Source of the DNA: Nitrobacter sp. Nb-311A
GTDB taxonomy: Bacteria > Pseudomonadota > Alphaproteobacteria > Rhizobiales > Xanthobacteraceae
Reading direction: 5' to 3'
Assembly (NCBI RefSeq): GCF_000152905.1
Contig: NZ_AAMY01000004.1
Coordinates: forward strand, 161,184-225,183
DNA: 64,000 bases
Part shown: positions 37,875 through 47,757 of the stretch, piece after piece
Layout: every line of letters begins with the position of its first letter
Numbering within the stretch: position 1 is the first letter of the stretch
The notes under the pieces: generated by a model
What the model was told of the DNA's origin: nothing
What the model saw: only the letters and a program-made list of their open reading frames with translations
The model's database searches: none
Translations under genes and position numbers: made by a program

Positions 37875-38352
37875 CGACGTTGGCGATAATCAGCGAACAA
37901 CTCCCGTCACAAGCATTGGCAGTAGGTTTTCACCGGAGCGTGGGTCAGCCTGCTTGTTGTCGAAGTCTTCGGCGTCCTTTTGCGATTGGGATGCTTTTTG
38001 AATTTTCTCTAGGGCAGTCATTGGAAACCTTTCTCGGCAGCCAGCTGAGCCGTGCGTTGCTCACGAAAAACAAGGTGCTCGATGATCGAGCGCGCTCACC
38101 GCAATGTTTAAACGCAAAGCGATTCAAAATTGTTAGAACTTACCGAAGAGAATGTTGTGTCTATGCGGTGAAAGCGCGATCGAAAAGTTAGAACCGCTGT
38201 AATTGAGATCGAATGGTCTTGTTCGCTGCGCAAGGTTCTCATAAAGGAGCAGGCGCGCCGCTCGCTCGTCAAACTTCGAAGCGTTCGCGAGTGTCGATGT
38301 GACCCCTCTGGCCTTAACGCCAAACCCTAACTGTTAATTCAAAGGAGCTCCC

Positions 38353-38463
38353 ATGCGCGTAGACGCTATTTGCGTATCAGTGCCGGAATTTCCATCGTCT
38401 GGCGCCAGATTTGCCGTTTTTCGAGAAGTGATAAGCATCAACACACCCGCAATTCATTCGTGA
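38353..38463 (+). CDS. Short ORF with strong RBS just before sbnA (candidate leader)
   Basis: 36 codons starting MRVDAICVSVPEFPSSGARF and ending PAIHS, preceded by AAAGGAG six bases before its ATG. Its stop is 11 bases before the sbnA ATG, close enough for translational coupling. It has no similarity that I recognise. It may be a leader peptide, a truncated gene left at the left edge of the operon, or an artefact of a good Shine-Dalgarno sequence. Confidence 0.4.
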   Translation: MRVDAICVSVPEFPSSGARFAVFREVISINTPAIHS

Positions 38464-38474
38464 AGGGTGATCTC

Positions 38475-39479
38475 ATGATTTATCACAGCATTCTCGAAGG
38501 CACCGGGAATACGCCGATCGTTCGTCTTTCTCGCTTGTTTCGTGATTGGCCGTGCGAGGTGCTCGCCAAACTGGAGATGTTCAATCCGGGCGGCAGCGTT
38601 AAGGATCGGCCGGCGCGTTATATCATCGAACGCGGTCTGGCGGACGGGTCTATCCGGCCGAACTCACACATCATCGAAAGTTCGTCGGGCAATCTCGCTA
38701 TCGCGCTAGCCATGGCTTGCCGCATTTATGGTCTGCGCTTTACGGCAGTGGTCGACCCGAAGATCTCGCCGCTCAATCTGAAAATCATTCAATGCTATGG
38801 CGGCAATATCGAGCTCGTCACCGAGAAGGATAGCCAGGGCGGTTATCTGGGAACGCGCATAGAGCGCATCAAATGCCTGCTGCGCGAGTGGCCCGATGCC
38901 GTATGGGTCAACCAGTATGCCAACGAGCGCAATTGGCAAAGCCACTACCATGGGGAAGGTGAGGAGATCCTGCGGCATCTGGATCGTCCGGTGGATTACC
39001 TGGTGCTGGGCGTCAGTACTTCAGGCACCGTGCATGGCATCTCGCGCCGGCTGCGCGAAGCATGGCCCGAGTTGAAGGTAGTGGGAGTGGATGCAGTCGG
39101 CTCGATCCTGTTCGGCACGCCTCCCTATCCTCGCGACCTGCCGGGAATCGGCGCCAGCCGTGTGCCGGAGTTGTTCCAGCGCGATGAGATCGATCAGGCA
39201 ATTCATATCGACGACTACGAATCCGCCGTCGCCTGCCGTGAATTGGTCAACCACGAAGGTATTTTCGCCGGCGGATCGTCCGGTTCGGTGATCGCGGCCA
39301 TTCAACAGCTCTGTGCAGACCTGCCACGCGATACTCGTATCCTGACCATTCTGCCGGATCGGGGCGAACGCTACCTGGATACGATCTACGACGACGAATG
39401 GCTGTCGCGCATGAAGGATCGTCACCTGGTGCGCACGGCAAAAAATTCCGTCAATTTGTCTATGGAACACACAGCATGA
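38475..39479 (+). CDS. sbnA: ACEGA synthase, SbnA-like
   Basis: 334 residues of the cysteine synthase (PLP fold type II) family. Lys43 in NPGGSVKDRPA is the PLP lysine. SSSGNLAIALAMACR is the substrate loop and GVSTSGTVHGISRRL the phosphate-binding glycine loop. In S. aureus SbnA (326 residues) joins O-phospho-L-serine and L-glutamate to form ACEGA, the precursor of diaminopropionate. The gene is the first of nine in sbn order and overlaps sbnB by four bases. The start at 38475 follows AAGGG; longer upstream frames lack similarity. Confidence 0.88.
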   Translation: MIYHSILEGTGNTPIVRLSRLFRDWPCEVLAKLEMFNPGGSVKDRPARYIIERGLADGSIRPNSHIIESSSGNLAIALAMACRIYGLRFTAVVDPKISPLNLKIIQCYGGNIELVTEKDSQGGYLGTRIERIKCLLREWPDAVWVNQYANERNWQSHYHGEGEEILRHLDRPVDYLVLGVSTSGTVHGISRRLREAWPELKVVGVDAVGSILFGTPPYPRDLPGIGASRVPELFQRDEIDQAIHIDDYESAVACRELVNHEGIFAGGSSGSVIAAIQQLCADLPRDTRILTILPDRGERYLDTIYDDEWLSRMKDRHLVRTAKNSVNLSMEHTA

Positions 39480-40501
39480 CTTCGCCAACCATCACACCGA
39501 ACCTGCTTTATCTCAACCGTAACGACCTGATCGTGTTGGGCGGCGATCATTCACAACCGTATGTCGACGCCATTGTCGACGGATTGGCCGCGCATGCGCG
39601 CGGCGAATACGTGCAGCCGCTCAAACCCTACCTGCGCTGGCCGAGCGCGGACCATATCGCCGACCGCATCATCGCGATGCCCTGCTACCTGGGAGGCGAG
39701 CGGCCTATCGCGGGCGTGAAGTGGGTCGGCAGCCGGCAGCATAACCCGTCCCTTTTCGGGCTGGAGCGTGCCAGCGCGGTCGTGGTGCTGAACGACGCGG
39801 AAACAAATTACCCGATTGCGCTCATGGAGGGGGGGCTGCTTAGCGGCATGCGTACCGCAGCAATCACAGCCGTGGCCACTCGTTATCTGGCGCGCGCCGA
39901 CTTTACCGACGTGGCCGGCATCGGCTGCGGCCCAATTGCGCGCATGCAGGTACAAACCCTGCTGGAACAATTCCCGTCGATCGAGCGCCTTCACCTGTTT
40001 GATCTCTCGCATGCCGCTGCTGACGCCTTCATCACCGAGTTTGCGGCGCGTTTTCCGAACAAGGAGTTTGTCCTGGCTTCTTCGGCGGAAGCGGCGGTGC
40101 GTGCCGCCGATGTGATCGTGACCTGCACGGTGGCCGATGCACCTTATCTGCATTTCGGCTGGCTTAAGCGGGGCGCCTTTGTCAGCAACGTATCGATCAT
40201 GGATGTGTGCAAGGAGGTCTACGAAAAGGCCGACAAAGTGGTGGTGGACGATTGGGATCAATCGAATCGCGAGAAAAAGATCATCAACCAGTTGGTGCTG
40301 GAAGGGCGGTTTAGCCGCGAGCGGTTGCACGCCGAACTCGGTCAAATCGTCGTGGGCGGCAGGCCCGGCCGGGAAAGCGAGGAAGAGATCATTCTCCTCA
40401 ATCCGATGGGTATGGCGCTCGACGACATAGTATGCGCCCGGCATTTCTATCATCTGGCGCGCGAGCGCGGCGTCGGCGTGCAATTGCCGCTATACGGTTG
40501 A
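39476..40501 (+). CDS. sbnB: ACEGA dehydrogenase, SbnB-like
   Basis: 341 residues of the ornithine cyclodeaminase/mu-crystallin family. The Rossmann motif is GIGCGPIARMQVQTLL near residue 155, and MEGGLLSGMRTAAITAVATR precedes it. In staphyloferrin B synthesis SbnB oxidatively hydrolyses ACEGA with NAD to give L-2,3-diaminopropionate and 2-oxoglutarate, both used in the siderophore. Length matches S. aureus SbnB (336). Start overlaps the sbnA stop (ATGA), the hallmark of coupled expression. Confidence 0.9.
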   Translation: MTSPTITPNLLYLNRNDLIVLGGDHSQPYVDAIVDGLAAHARGEYVQPLKPYLRWPSADHIADRIIAMPCYLGGERPIAGVKWVGSRQHNPSLFGLERASAVVVLNDAETNYPIALMEGGLLSGMRTAAITAVATRYLARADFTDVAGIGCGPIARMQVQTLLEQFPSIERLHLFDLSHAAADAFITEFAARFPNKEFVLASSAEAAVRAADVIVTCTVADAPYLHFGWLKRGAFVSNVSIMDVCKEVYEKADKVVVDDWDQSNREKKIINQLVLEGRFSRERLHAELGQIVVGGRPGRESEEEIILLNPMGMALDDIVCARHFYHLARERGVGVQLPLYG

Positions 40502-40506
40502 AATGC

Positions 40507-42273
40507 ATGCAATCTGAAACATCTCATCCGTACGCGCGGCGGCTGGCTCAGGATCTGTTCGATGCGCTTTGGTTGGAGGATCTGTACGGCTTTCGCAAGC
40601 ACTGCAGGTTTCATTCGCTCGACGTCGGCGACACGATGCTGGAAGTCGCGCTTGATGAAGCGCGATCATTGCTTTGGTACGGCCGCCGGGCCGGTGGTTT
40701 GCGTCCATTCCGGGTATCGGACCGGCCCATCGTATTGCATATCGCTCACCGTACGGAAAACAGAGCGCTCATCGGAGTCGTCGAGGCCTTGCAAACCGCC
40801 GATTGGTGGGACGACCGGACCGGCCGTTTTGCCCGCTTCTTTGCGTTAGCCTACGACCAGGCCGCATTGGCTGCGGTGTATGAACCGGCCATCATGGCGC
40901 GGGCTGCGGTCGCGCCAGACGATCTGCTGTCCTGGGAGGCAGTGAGTTGTCTGAAAGATCGCCCGTTTCATCCGCTGGCGCGCGCCAAGGATTGGGATGA
41001 AAGCGACGGTGCCGCCTACTTGCCGGAAACGGGCGCCTCGTTTGCCCTGCATTGGGTGGCGTTGCCGCGGGATCGGGTGCTGGAGCGCACCAGTTCCGGC
41101 CGCCCCTTATCGGACCTCCTGCTGGATCGCATCCAGCGGGAAGCCCTCGCCGAGACGGCGCGCGTGTGCGGCGCCGATGGCGATGCTTACTTATGGTTGC
41201 CTGTGCATCCGTGGCAGTGGGAGCGGCTTAACCGCACCGGATTGTCAAACCTAGCGGACTGCATCGACTTGGGCACGGGGCCGGGATCAGTTATTCCGAC
41301 CGCCTCGCTGCGCTCCCTTGCCGTCATCGGCCGCCCCGGCTTACACCTTAAGCTTGCGCTTTCCGTCAATGCGTTGGGAGCGGTGCGCACGCTGCCACCG
41401 CGCTATCTACACAACGGCATGCTCGCCAGTGCTTGCCTTGAGCGCCTGAAACAGCGGGATGACTGGCTGGCGGCGCTGTTGCGGTTGTGCGACGAGAATG
41501 ATTGGTGCGTGTTGCGCCAGCGCGATACATTGCAGGCAGAGCCAGGAGAACTGGCGTGTATGATCCGCCGCTATCCGACGGTGGCTGGTGCGACGTTCAT
41601 TCCGATGGCGGCATTGCCGGCGACGAGCGCCGGAAAAACGCTGCCGGCTTTCGACCATCTGATCGGTCGTGCCGGACCGGAGAGCAAGGTTTGGGCATTG
41701 TTCGCCGATATCGCCGGCGCCTTGTTGGAATTGGGCCTGCGCTGCTTTGCGTACGGTGTCATGCCGGAGTTGCACGGACAGAATGTGGTGCTGGCATTTC
41801 AAGGGCAGCGCATCGCCGCGCTGGTCCTGCGCGACCACGACACCTTGCGCATCTGCCCGCCGCTGATGCGGGCCCAGGGTGTAGCGGCGCCGGACTATGT
41901 GATTGATCGCAGCACGCCGAACACGCTCGAACTGAATACCCCGCGCGAGTTGCTGGCGTATCTGCAAACACTGGCCATCGAGGTCAACCTGTATGCCATC
42001 CTAGCCGCGTTGGCGGAGCGCTACCGCCGGGAAGAGTCGCATGGCTGGCATATCGTGCGCACGGTGTTGGAAGACTGCCTGGCGCGTGTGCCGCTGCCGA
42101 ACGACATCGCCAATGAGACCAGGAGCCTGTTGCTGGATGAACCTTATTGGCCGTTCAAGCAGGTACTGGCACCGCTGCTCGGCCGAGCGAGCTTCGGCAC
42201 CGGCATGCCCAGCGCGATGGGACGATTGAGCAACCCGTTATTACCTGTCGAATGTATTGAATGTCTGGCGTAA
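40507..42273 (+). CDS. sbnC: NIS siderophore synthetase, SbnC-like (IucA/IucC family)
   Basis: 588 residues. IucA/IucC domain with the conserved HPWQ motif at residues 234-237 (LPVHPWQWERL) and the ATP-site segment IPTASLRSLAVIGRPGLHLK. The C-terminal FhuF-like region includes YGVMPELHGQNVVLAFQ. NIS synthetases adenylate a carboxylate and couple it to an amine. In the S. aureus pathway SbnC performs the last step, adding 2-oxoglutarate. The start at 40507 is five bases after the sbnB stop, and the stop lies inside the sbnD start region. Confidence 0.9.
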   Translation: MQSETSHPYARRLAQDLFDALWLEDLYGFRKHCRFHSLDVGDTMLEVALDEARSLLWYGRRAGGLRPFRVSDRPIVLHIAHRTENRALIGVVEALQTADWWDDRTGRFARFFALAYDQAALAAVYEPAIMARAAVAPDDLLSWEAVSCLKDRPFHPLARAKDWDESDGAAYLPETGASFALHWVALPRDRVLERTSSGRPLSDLLLDRIQREALAETARVCGADGDAYLWLPVHPWQWERLNRTGLSNLADCIDLGTGPGSVIPTASLRSLAVIGRPGLHLKLALSVNALGAVRTLPPRYLHNGMLASACLERLKQRDDWLAALLRLCDENDWCVLRQRDTLQAEPGELACMIRRYPTVAGATFIPMAALPATSAGKTLPAFDHLIGRAGPESKVWALFADIAGALLELGLRCFAYGVMPELHGQNVVLAFQGQRIAALVLRDHDTLRICPPLMRAQGVAAPDYVIDRSTPNTLELNTPRELLAYLQTLAIEVNLYAILAALAERYRREESHGWHIVRTVLEDCLARVPLPNDIANETRSLLLDEPYWPFKQVLAPLLGRASFGTGMPSAMGRLSNPLLPVECIECLA

Positions 42274-43490
42274 CATCATGTTCCCGCAACCTTGTCTTGT
42301 TGCTGGCATGCCAAGCCGTGACAACGCTCGGGCTGATGGTGTTGGTGCCTATACTGCCTTTGTATATGGCGACGCTTACCGGCATTGATACGCTTGGCGC
42401 CGCTCGCTGGAGCAGTCTCGCGCTGGCAGCACCGGGGCTCGGTACTTTGTGCTTCGCGCCTCTTGCCGGTCAGTGGTGCGACCGCTTCGGCTATCGGCGC
42501 ATGCTGCTGGTGTCGCTGGCGGTGTTCATCGCAAGCATGCTGCTGATGGCGCTGAGCACAAGCGTATTGAGCTTCATGTTGGGTCGGCTGCTGCAAGGCA
42601 TAAGCACCATTAGCGTCGTACTAACTGCCTTCGTCGGCCATGCCAGCAGCGACGCGTCGCGCGGACGCTCGCTGGGCTTGCAGGAAAGCGCGATTGCTTG
42701 CGGCGCGCTGGCCGGTCCGGTGCTGGGTGGCATGATGCTGGACCAATGGTCGCTGAAGCCACTTTTGATAGCGAGTGCGCTGCTTACGGGCATTGCGGGC
42801 GGCGTGCTATGGAGCCAGCTCAGAGAACCGCCCAAGTCGGCGCCGGATAAAAACCTTCCACAGTTCGCCGGCTTGCAAACCGTGCTTGCCCGCGCCGATT
42901 TGCGCAATTGGATGTTGGCCGCCTGCCTGACCCAAGCCGCTGCATTCGCACTGGTCAATGTCTTCCCGCTCTATTTGATGGCGCATTTCCCCGCGGCGGA
43001 TGCGATTGCCAGCAAAACCGGGGCGCTGCATGCATTGGGCTGGCTGGCAACTATGCTGGCGAGCCCGCTGTGGGGACATCTGAACGATCGTGGCGACCCG
43101 CGCCGCCACTTCGTGCTGGCCGCGATCGGTTGCGCATTGTCCATCGGATTGTTGATAAAGGCCGATCAACTCTGGCTGGTCGCCTTGCTCAGGGTAGTTC
43201 AGGGGATCTGCTATGCCGCATTGGCGCAATCGATGTTGCTCGCCTGCAGCCGTCAACTGCCGGCAGCGGTTTATGGGCATGTGACTGGGTTGAGCCGTAG
43301 TTTCATGGTCGTCGGCCAAATGCTGGGGCCGCTCATCGTCATGCTTCTGATGCCGTTTCTTGCGCCTGCCAACTTGGTATGGCCGATCACCGCACTGTTT
43401 CTGATGGCCGGTTTACTCGTGCTCGGCAGTAGCATGCAGCGCTCATACCCTGTTTGCAGGATTGAAAACCAAGGGAAGGATGTCGCATGA
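42261..43490 (+). CDS. sbnD: MFS siderophore exporter, SbnD-like
   Basis: 409 residues with about 12 hydrophobic helices and the MFS loop signature between helices 2 and 3 (PLAGQWCDRFGYRRMLLVSL). The last helix is followed by a short basic tail. Its place between two NIS synthetase genes is the same as sbnD in S. aureus, so export of the finished siderophore through the inner membrane is the likely role. The start overlaps the sbnC stop by 13 bases, and the stop overlaps sbnE by four. Confidence 0.88.
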   Translation: MSGVTSCSRNLVLLLACQAVTTLGLMVLVPILPLYMATLTGIDTLGAARWSSLALAAPGLGTLCFAPLAGQWCDRFGYRRMLLVSLAVFIASMLLMALSTSVLSFMLGRLLQGISTISVVLTAFVGHASSDASRGRSLGLQESAIACGALAGPVLGGMMLDQWSLKPLLIASALLTGIAGGVLWSQLREPPKSAPDKNLPQFAGLQTVLARADLRNWMLAACLTQAAAFALVNVFPLYLMAHFPAADAIASKTGALHALGWLATMLASPLWGHLNDRGDPRRHFVLAAIGCALSIGLLIKADQLWLVALLRVVQGICYAALAQSMLLACSRQLPAAVYGHVTGLSRSFMVVGQMLGPLIVMLLMPFLAPANLVWPITALFLMAGLLVLGSSMQRSYPVCRIENQGKDVA

Positions 43491-45211
43491 CAATGCATTT
43501 TCCGCGGCTCGCTCCCTTGGAGCGGCGCCTGGTGGAGCAGTACCTCAACACGTATTGCCGTGAGACCGCTTGTTTCGATCCTCGCTTAGCACCGACTGAC
43601 GCGGGACCAGCCGAATTGCAAGCGCAGATAACCGGCTGGCGGGCTGCCGGACTGATGCCGTATCTCGTGTCGTTCGCGCAGACGGGATATCAACTGGTTG
43701 GCGCGCTGAACTACTTCTCCCCGATCGGTTACCACCGCGTGACGCCTTTTGCATGGATAGGGTATAACGGCGACTGGTGTCCCCTGACGAACGCGACGCC
43801 ACTGGTCGACCGGATTGTGGACACACTCGCCGATGCCAGCGGCCAGCCCGCCAAGACGGCGCAACAATGCCGTGATCGCTTGAAGACCTTGATGCGCAAC
43901 AGCGTGGACAAGGTGCGCCGTTTCCACCAGCACCATGCCGCCGGAGGTCGATCGGCTTTTGTTGCGGCGGAACAAGGCTTGCGGTTCGGGCATATTTTTC
44001 ATGTCACCTCCAAGGCTTCGGAAGGGTTCAGCGAGGAAGATATGCAGCGTTACGCTCCCGAACTGGGAGCCTCGTTTCGCTTGCACTACTTCGCAGTCGC
44101 CGCCAACTTGCTGGATACACGTGTCGTAAATGCCGAACAGTTGCCTATCGATCCGGAAGCGGCGCGTTTCGCCGTGGAACTCTTGGCCGATGACGGGTAT
44201 CACCTGCTGCCCTGCCATCCATGGCAAGCCAATCATCTGTTGAGTATGTCTGAGATCACCGAGCTGGTGAAAAACCGCTCGCTGATTTCGCTCGGGCCTC
44301 TAGGAGAAGTGGTTTGGCCGACGTCTTCGGTACGTACGGTCTGGTTGCCTGCTCAGCAGCTGTTCCTCAAGTTATCGCTTAATATCCGCATCACCAACTT
44401 CGTGCGCAACAATCCGCCCGAACATGTCGAGCGGGCGCTGGATGCAAGCCTCGCACTGTCCCAATTGCCGCAAGAGGTATTGGAACAGCCGACGTTCCAT
44501 ATCTTGGCGGAGTTAGGCAGCCAGAGCTTGAAGCTGCCGAGCGAGGCGCTGCGCGCCGCCTGCACGGTGGTGTACCGAAAGGCCATCCCAGGCGCCGAGG
44601 TCGAGCATGCGCAAGTGGTCGCGTCAGTACTGGAAGAACCGGCGGAGGGTGAGATTCCGCTATGGGCGCTGCTGCGCCAAGCTGCAGGGCGGAACGCGCC
44701 CGACGCCGCCTTGGTTCAGCGTTGGTGGGCACGCTACTTGGATGCGAGCCTGATGCCCTTGCTGCGCTTGTTTTCCGAATACGGCATCAGTCTGGAGGCA
44801 CATCTGCAGAACGCGATGATGGCGTTCCAGGATGGCTGGCCGGCGCGGGGTTATGCGCGCGACATGGAGGGCACCAGTATCAGCCGCACGCGCTACCCGT
44901 TCCTCGATCGCCTGAAGCCCGACAGTCCCGTTTTATATGACGAGCAGCAGGCGTGGCATCGTTTCCAGTATTACGTGCTGGTCAATCATATCGGCCATGT
45001 GATTGCCTGCCTGGCCCGAACCGGCCTGACAACGGAAGCCGCGTTATGGCGCGATACGGCCGGCCGGATCGCGGCGACAGGCAATCCGCTGGTGCGGCAG
45101 TTGCTCGCGCAGCCGACGCTGCCGGCCAAAGCCAACATGCTCAGCAGTTTCCAGCAACGCGGTGAACGCCCGTCGTGGGTGGAGATTCCCAATCCACTGC
45201 TTCAGAGATAA
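43487..45211 (+). CDS. sbnE: NIS siderophore synthetase, SbnE-like
   Basis: 574 residues of the IucA/IucC family (S. aureus SbnE is 578). HPWQ lies at residues 244-247 (LLPCHPWQANHLL), the ATP-site segment is WPTSSVRTVWLPAQQLFLKL, and SEYGISLEAHLQNAMMAFQD is the C-terminal motif. In the known pathway SbnE condenses citrate with the first L-diaminopropionate. Three base pairs separate it from sbnF. Confidence 0.9.
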   Translation: MTMHFPRLAPLERRLVEQYLNTYCRETACFDPRLAPTDAGPAELQAQITGWRAAGLMPYLVSFAQTGYQLVGALNYFSPIGYHRVTPFAWIGYNGDWCPLTNATPLVDRIVDTLADASGQPAKTAQQCRDRLKTLMRNSVDKVRRFHQHHAAGGRSAFVAAEQGLRFGHIFHVTSKASEGFSEEDMQRYAPELGASFRLHYFAVAANLLDTRVVNAEQLPIDPEAARFAVELLADDGYHLLPCHPWQANHLLSMSEITELVKNRSLISLGPLGEVVWPTSSVRTVWLPAQQLFLKLSLNIRITNFVRNNPPEHVERALDASLALSQLPQEVLEQPTFHILAELGSQSLKLPSEALRAACTVVYRKAIPGAEVEHAQVVASVLEEPAEGEIPLWALLRQAAGRNAPDAALVQRWWARYLDASLMPLLRLFSEYGISLEAHLQNAMMAFQDGWPARGYARDMEGTSISRTRYPFLDRLKPDSPVLYDEQQAWHRFQYYVLVNHIGHVIACLARTGLTTEAALWRDTAGRIAATGNPLVRQLLAQPTLPAKANMLSSFQQRGERPSWVEIPNPLLQR

Positions 45212-45214
45212 GCC

Positions 45215-46996
45215 ATGCATCCGCACGATTATCAGAACCTGATCGACAGCCCGGCCTACCGGCAGGCCAGCCGCCGCGTGCTGCGCCAACTGCTGGAAGC
45301 CTTGCTGTTCGAAGAGGCTTTGCCGCATTGCGTGTGGCGCGGAGAAACTCTGACGATACCCGGCTGCGCTGCCGGCGACACGGCAGTCAGCTATCAATGC
45401 CAGGCACGACGCAGCTTTAGCTTCGGCCGTGTCCGCATCACCGCGCCCCTGTTGCGCCGGGCGGACGATGTAACGGAAGAAGCGAGTGATCCCGCACTGT
45501 TCTTGGCGGAAATCGCACCCTGGCTGACCGCAGACGAAACGCGGCTCAGCCAGTTTGCTGCGGAACTGCTGGCAACCCAGATCAAGGATGCTCAAACCTT
45601 GCATGTGCGCGGCGACAAGATATTGCGGGGTGCCGATTACGACACGGTGGAAGCTAGGCTGACCGATAGCCACCCTTATCACCCCAGCTACAAATCGCGT
45701 CTCGGGTTTACGCTCGATGACAACAGCGCCTATGCGCCGGAGATGACGTCGGCAGTGACGCCGCTGTTGCTGGCCGGGCGCCGCGACCGCAGCCGTTGCT
45801 CGGTCAGCGCCACGATCGACCGGGAACATGCGGCGCGCACCCTGCTGGGGGACACCGACTGGAAGCGCTTTCACGACAAACTGAGCCAACGCGGTGTGCG
45901 TTCCGACGATTACGTGCCGCTGCCGGTTCATCCGTGGCAGTGGGAAGAAGTGATTCTTCCCGCTTTCCATCAAGCGCTGGCGCGCGGCGAACTGCTGCTC
46001 ATCGGGCCGCTGACGAAGCGCTATCTGCCGCAGCAATCCATCCGTACGCTCGGTAATATGGATGACCGGAAAGGCTTATCGCTCAAGCTGGCGATGAGCC
46101 TCGTCAATACCTCCACCTCGCGCGTGCTGGCGCCACACACCGTGCAAAACGCCGCGGTCATCAGCGACTGGTTGCAAGCCCTGGTGGAACAGTCGTGCTG
46201 GCCGGCGCCGATGGTGCGTCCGGTGCTGCTGCGCGAAGTGGCTGGCGTGAGCTTCACCGCGCTGGCGCCAGCGCACGGTCAATACGGGGCATTGGCGTGC
46301 ATTTGGCGTGAAAGCGTGCACCGGCATATGCAGCTGGGCGAAGCCGCGGTGCCGATGACCGCCTTGATGCATGTGGATGCCGATGGCCGGCCGTTTGTCG
46401 ATGCGTGGGTCAGGCGCCATGGCCCCGAACCATGGCTGAAGCGCTTGGTTGAGCGGGCCTGGCTGCCGGTACTGCATCTGCTTTGGGAACATGGCACGGC
46501 ACTCGAATCGCATGCGCAGAACATGATCCTCCTGCACGAAGACGGGCTGCCGGCACGGGTGGCGCTCAAGGACTTTCACGACGGCGTGCGGTTTTCCAAG
46601 GCACTGCTGTCCGGCTCCGCACCCGCGCTCATCGCGCCGCCGGCCGAACATGCGCGCGTCAATCCGAATTCTTTCCTGGAAACCGACGATGCCGACGAGC
46701 TGCGCGATTTCACCTTCGATGCCCTGTTCTTCGTCAACATGGCTGAACTGGCGTGGCTGTTCCAGCGTTTCTACGACGTGAAGGAGGCGCGATTCTGGGA
46801 GATCGTGCGCGACGTACTGCAGTCATATCAATCGCGTCACCCTGAACGCGCGGCACGCTACCTATTGTTCGATTGCTTTGCCGAGCAGGTCTCGATCGAA
46901 CTACTTGCAAGCCGCCGCTTTCGGCAGGAAATCCGTTTGCGCACTCGGCTCGCGCCGAACCCGCTGGCGCCGGAAGGGAAGCCGTCATGTCTCTGA
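45215..46996 (+). CDS. sbnF: NIS siderophore synthetase, SbnF-like
   Basis: 593 residues (S. aureus SbnF 592). HPWQ is at residues 239-242 (LPVHPWQWEEVILPAF), the ATP-site segment is YLPQQSIRTLGNMDDRKGLS, and LLWEHGTALESHAQNMILLH is the C-terminal motif. In the known pathway SbnF couples citryl-ethylenediamine with a second diaminopropionate. The three synthetase genes are clearly paralogous but distinct, as expected for a branched citrate-based siderophore. The stop overlaps sbnG by ten bases. Confidence 0.9.
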   Translation: MHPHDYQNLIDSPAYRQASRRVLRQLLEALLFEEALPHCVWRGETLTIPGCAAGDTAVSYQCQARRSFSFGRVRITAPLLRRADDVTEEASDPALFLAEIAPWLTADETRLSQFAAELLATQIKDAQTLHVRGDKILRGADYDTVEARLTDSHPYHPSYKSRLGFTLDDNSAYAPEMTSAVTPLLLAGRRDRSRCSVSATIDREHAARTLLGDTDWKRFHDKLSQRGVRSDDYVPLPVHPWQWEEVILPAFHQALARGELLLIGPLTKRYLPQQSIRTLGNMDDRKGLSLKLAMSLVNTSTSRVLAPHTVQNAAVISDWLQALVEQSCWPAPMVRPVLLREVAGVSFTALAPAHGQYGALACIWRESVHRHMQLGEAAVPMTALMHVDADGRPFVDAWVRRHGPEPWLKRLVERAWLPVLHLLWEHGTALESHAQNMILLHEDGLPARVALKDFHDGVRFSKALLSGSAPALIAPPAEHARVNPNSFLETDDADELRDFTFDALFFVNMAELAWLFQRFYDVKEARFWEIVRDVLQSYQSRHPERAARYLLFDCFAEQVSIELLASRRFRQEIRLRTRLAPNPLAPEGKPSCL

Positions 46997-47757
46997 AAGT
47001 GCGCCTGCAACAGAAAGCCTCGTCGCATCCATTGTATGGACTATTTTGCTCTACGCCGGCTGCGCTTTCGGTCGAATTGATCGCGGCGGCCGGATACGAC
47101 TTCCTGTTGATCGATCTGGAACATACACTGATCGGCCCAGACCAGTTAGCCAGTATGTTGCTGGCGGCGCGTGCCGCTGCGATCACCGCGCTGGTCCGGG
47201 TGGCTGCGCCGCATCAGGCCGCGCAAGCGTTAGACGCCGGCGCCGAAGGCATCGTGTTTCCGCGCATTCGCTCGGAGCAGGCCGCTCGGGATGCGGTGCG
47301 GCTTTGCCATTTCGCACCGCTCGGCGAGCGTGGCTTGAACGCCACTTGGCATAGCGGCTATGGGCGCGATGATCTGGTATCCGCCTTGGAGGCCGCGCGT
47401 GAGCGCACGCTGGTCGTGGCGATGATCGAAGACACCGAAGGCATCGATCAAGCCGATGCGATTGCCGCAGTTGACGGAGTGGATGTGCTTTTGGAGGGCG
47501 CCGCCGATCTCTCGCAATGTCTCGGAGTTCCGTGGCAGACACGCCACCCGGAGGTGCGCGCGGCGGTGTCGCGCATTCGCACGGCGGCTTTGCAGCATGG
47601 CAAGACGTTCTGCGCGTTGCCGCGCGCTCCGGAGGATTGCGAGGCCTGGCATCGGGACCAGGTGCGCATGTTCATCCTGGGCGATGATCGCGGCATCAGC
47701 CGCCGCGCCATGGCGGCCCATCTGACACGGCATCAGATGAAAGACGGCGGGCAATGA
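46987..47757 (+). CDS. sbnG: Dedicated citrate synthase, SbnG-like (HpcH/HpaI aldolase fold)
   Basis: 256 residues of the HpcH/HpaI aldolase family (S. aureus SbnG 259). The metal-site segments are FLLIDLEHTLIGPDQLASML and VVAMIEDTEGIDQADAIAAV, and ALVRVAAPHQAAQAL carries the conserved Arg. SbnG makes citrate from oxaloacetate and acetyl-CoA independently of TCA citrate synthase, so siderophore synthesis can go on when the TCA cycle is low. I start at MSLKVRLQQKASSHPLYG (46987), since the upstream frame overlaps sbnF coding sequence. Confidence 0.88.
   Translation: MSLKVRLQQKASSHPLYGLFCSTPAALSVELIAAAGYDFLLIDLEHTLIGPDQLASMLLAARAAAITALVRVAAPHQAAQALDAGAEGIVFPRIRSEQAARDAVRLCHFAPLGERGLNATWHSGYGRDDLVSALEAARERTLVVAMIEDTEGIDQADAIAAVDGVDVLLEGAADLSQCLGVPWQTRHPEVRAAVSRIRTAALQHGKTFCALPRAPEDCEAWHRDQVRMFILGDDRGISRRAMAAHLTRHQMKDGGQ

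Larger units (their letters stand above)
36555..38352. other. Gene-poor stretch upstream of the siderophore operon
   Basis: About 1.8 kb with only one candidate gene (37347-37874, minus) and one palindromic repeat (37029-37107). The bases just upstream of the siderophore operon (about 38100-38350) must hold its promoter; I could not identify a convincing Fur, Irr or RirA box by eye. Confidence 0.45.

Noticed and set aside
38100..38350. GTTAGAACTTACC and AAAAGTTAGAACC strings upstream of the siderophore operon, considered as Irr or Fur-type iron boxes
   Set aside because: They lack the symmetry and length of the known sites, and I could not tell them from chance by eye.
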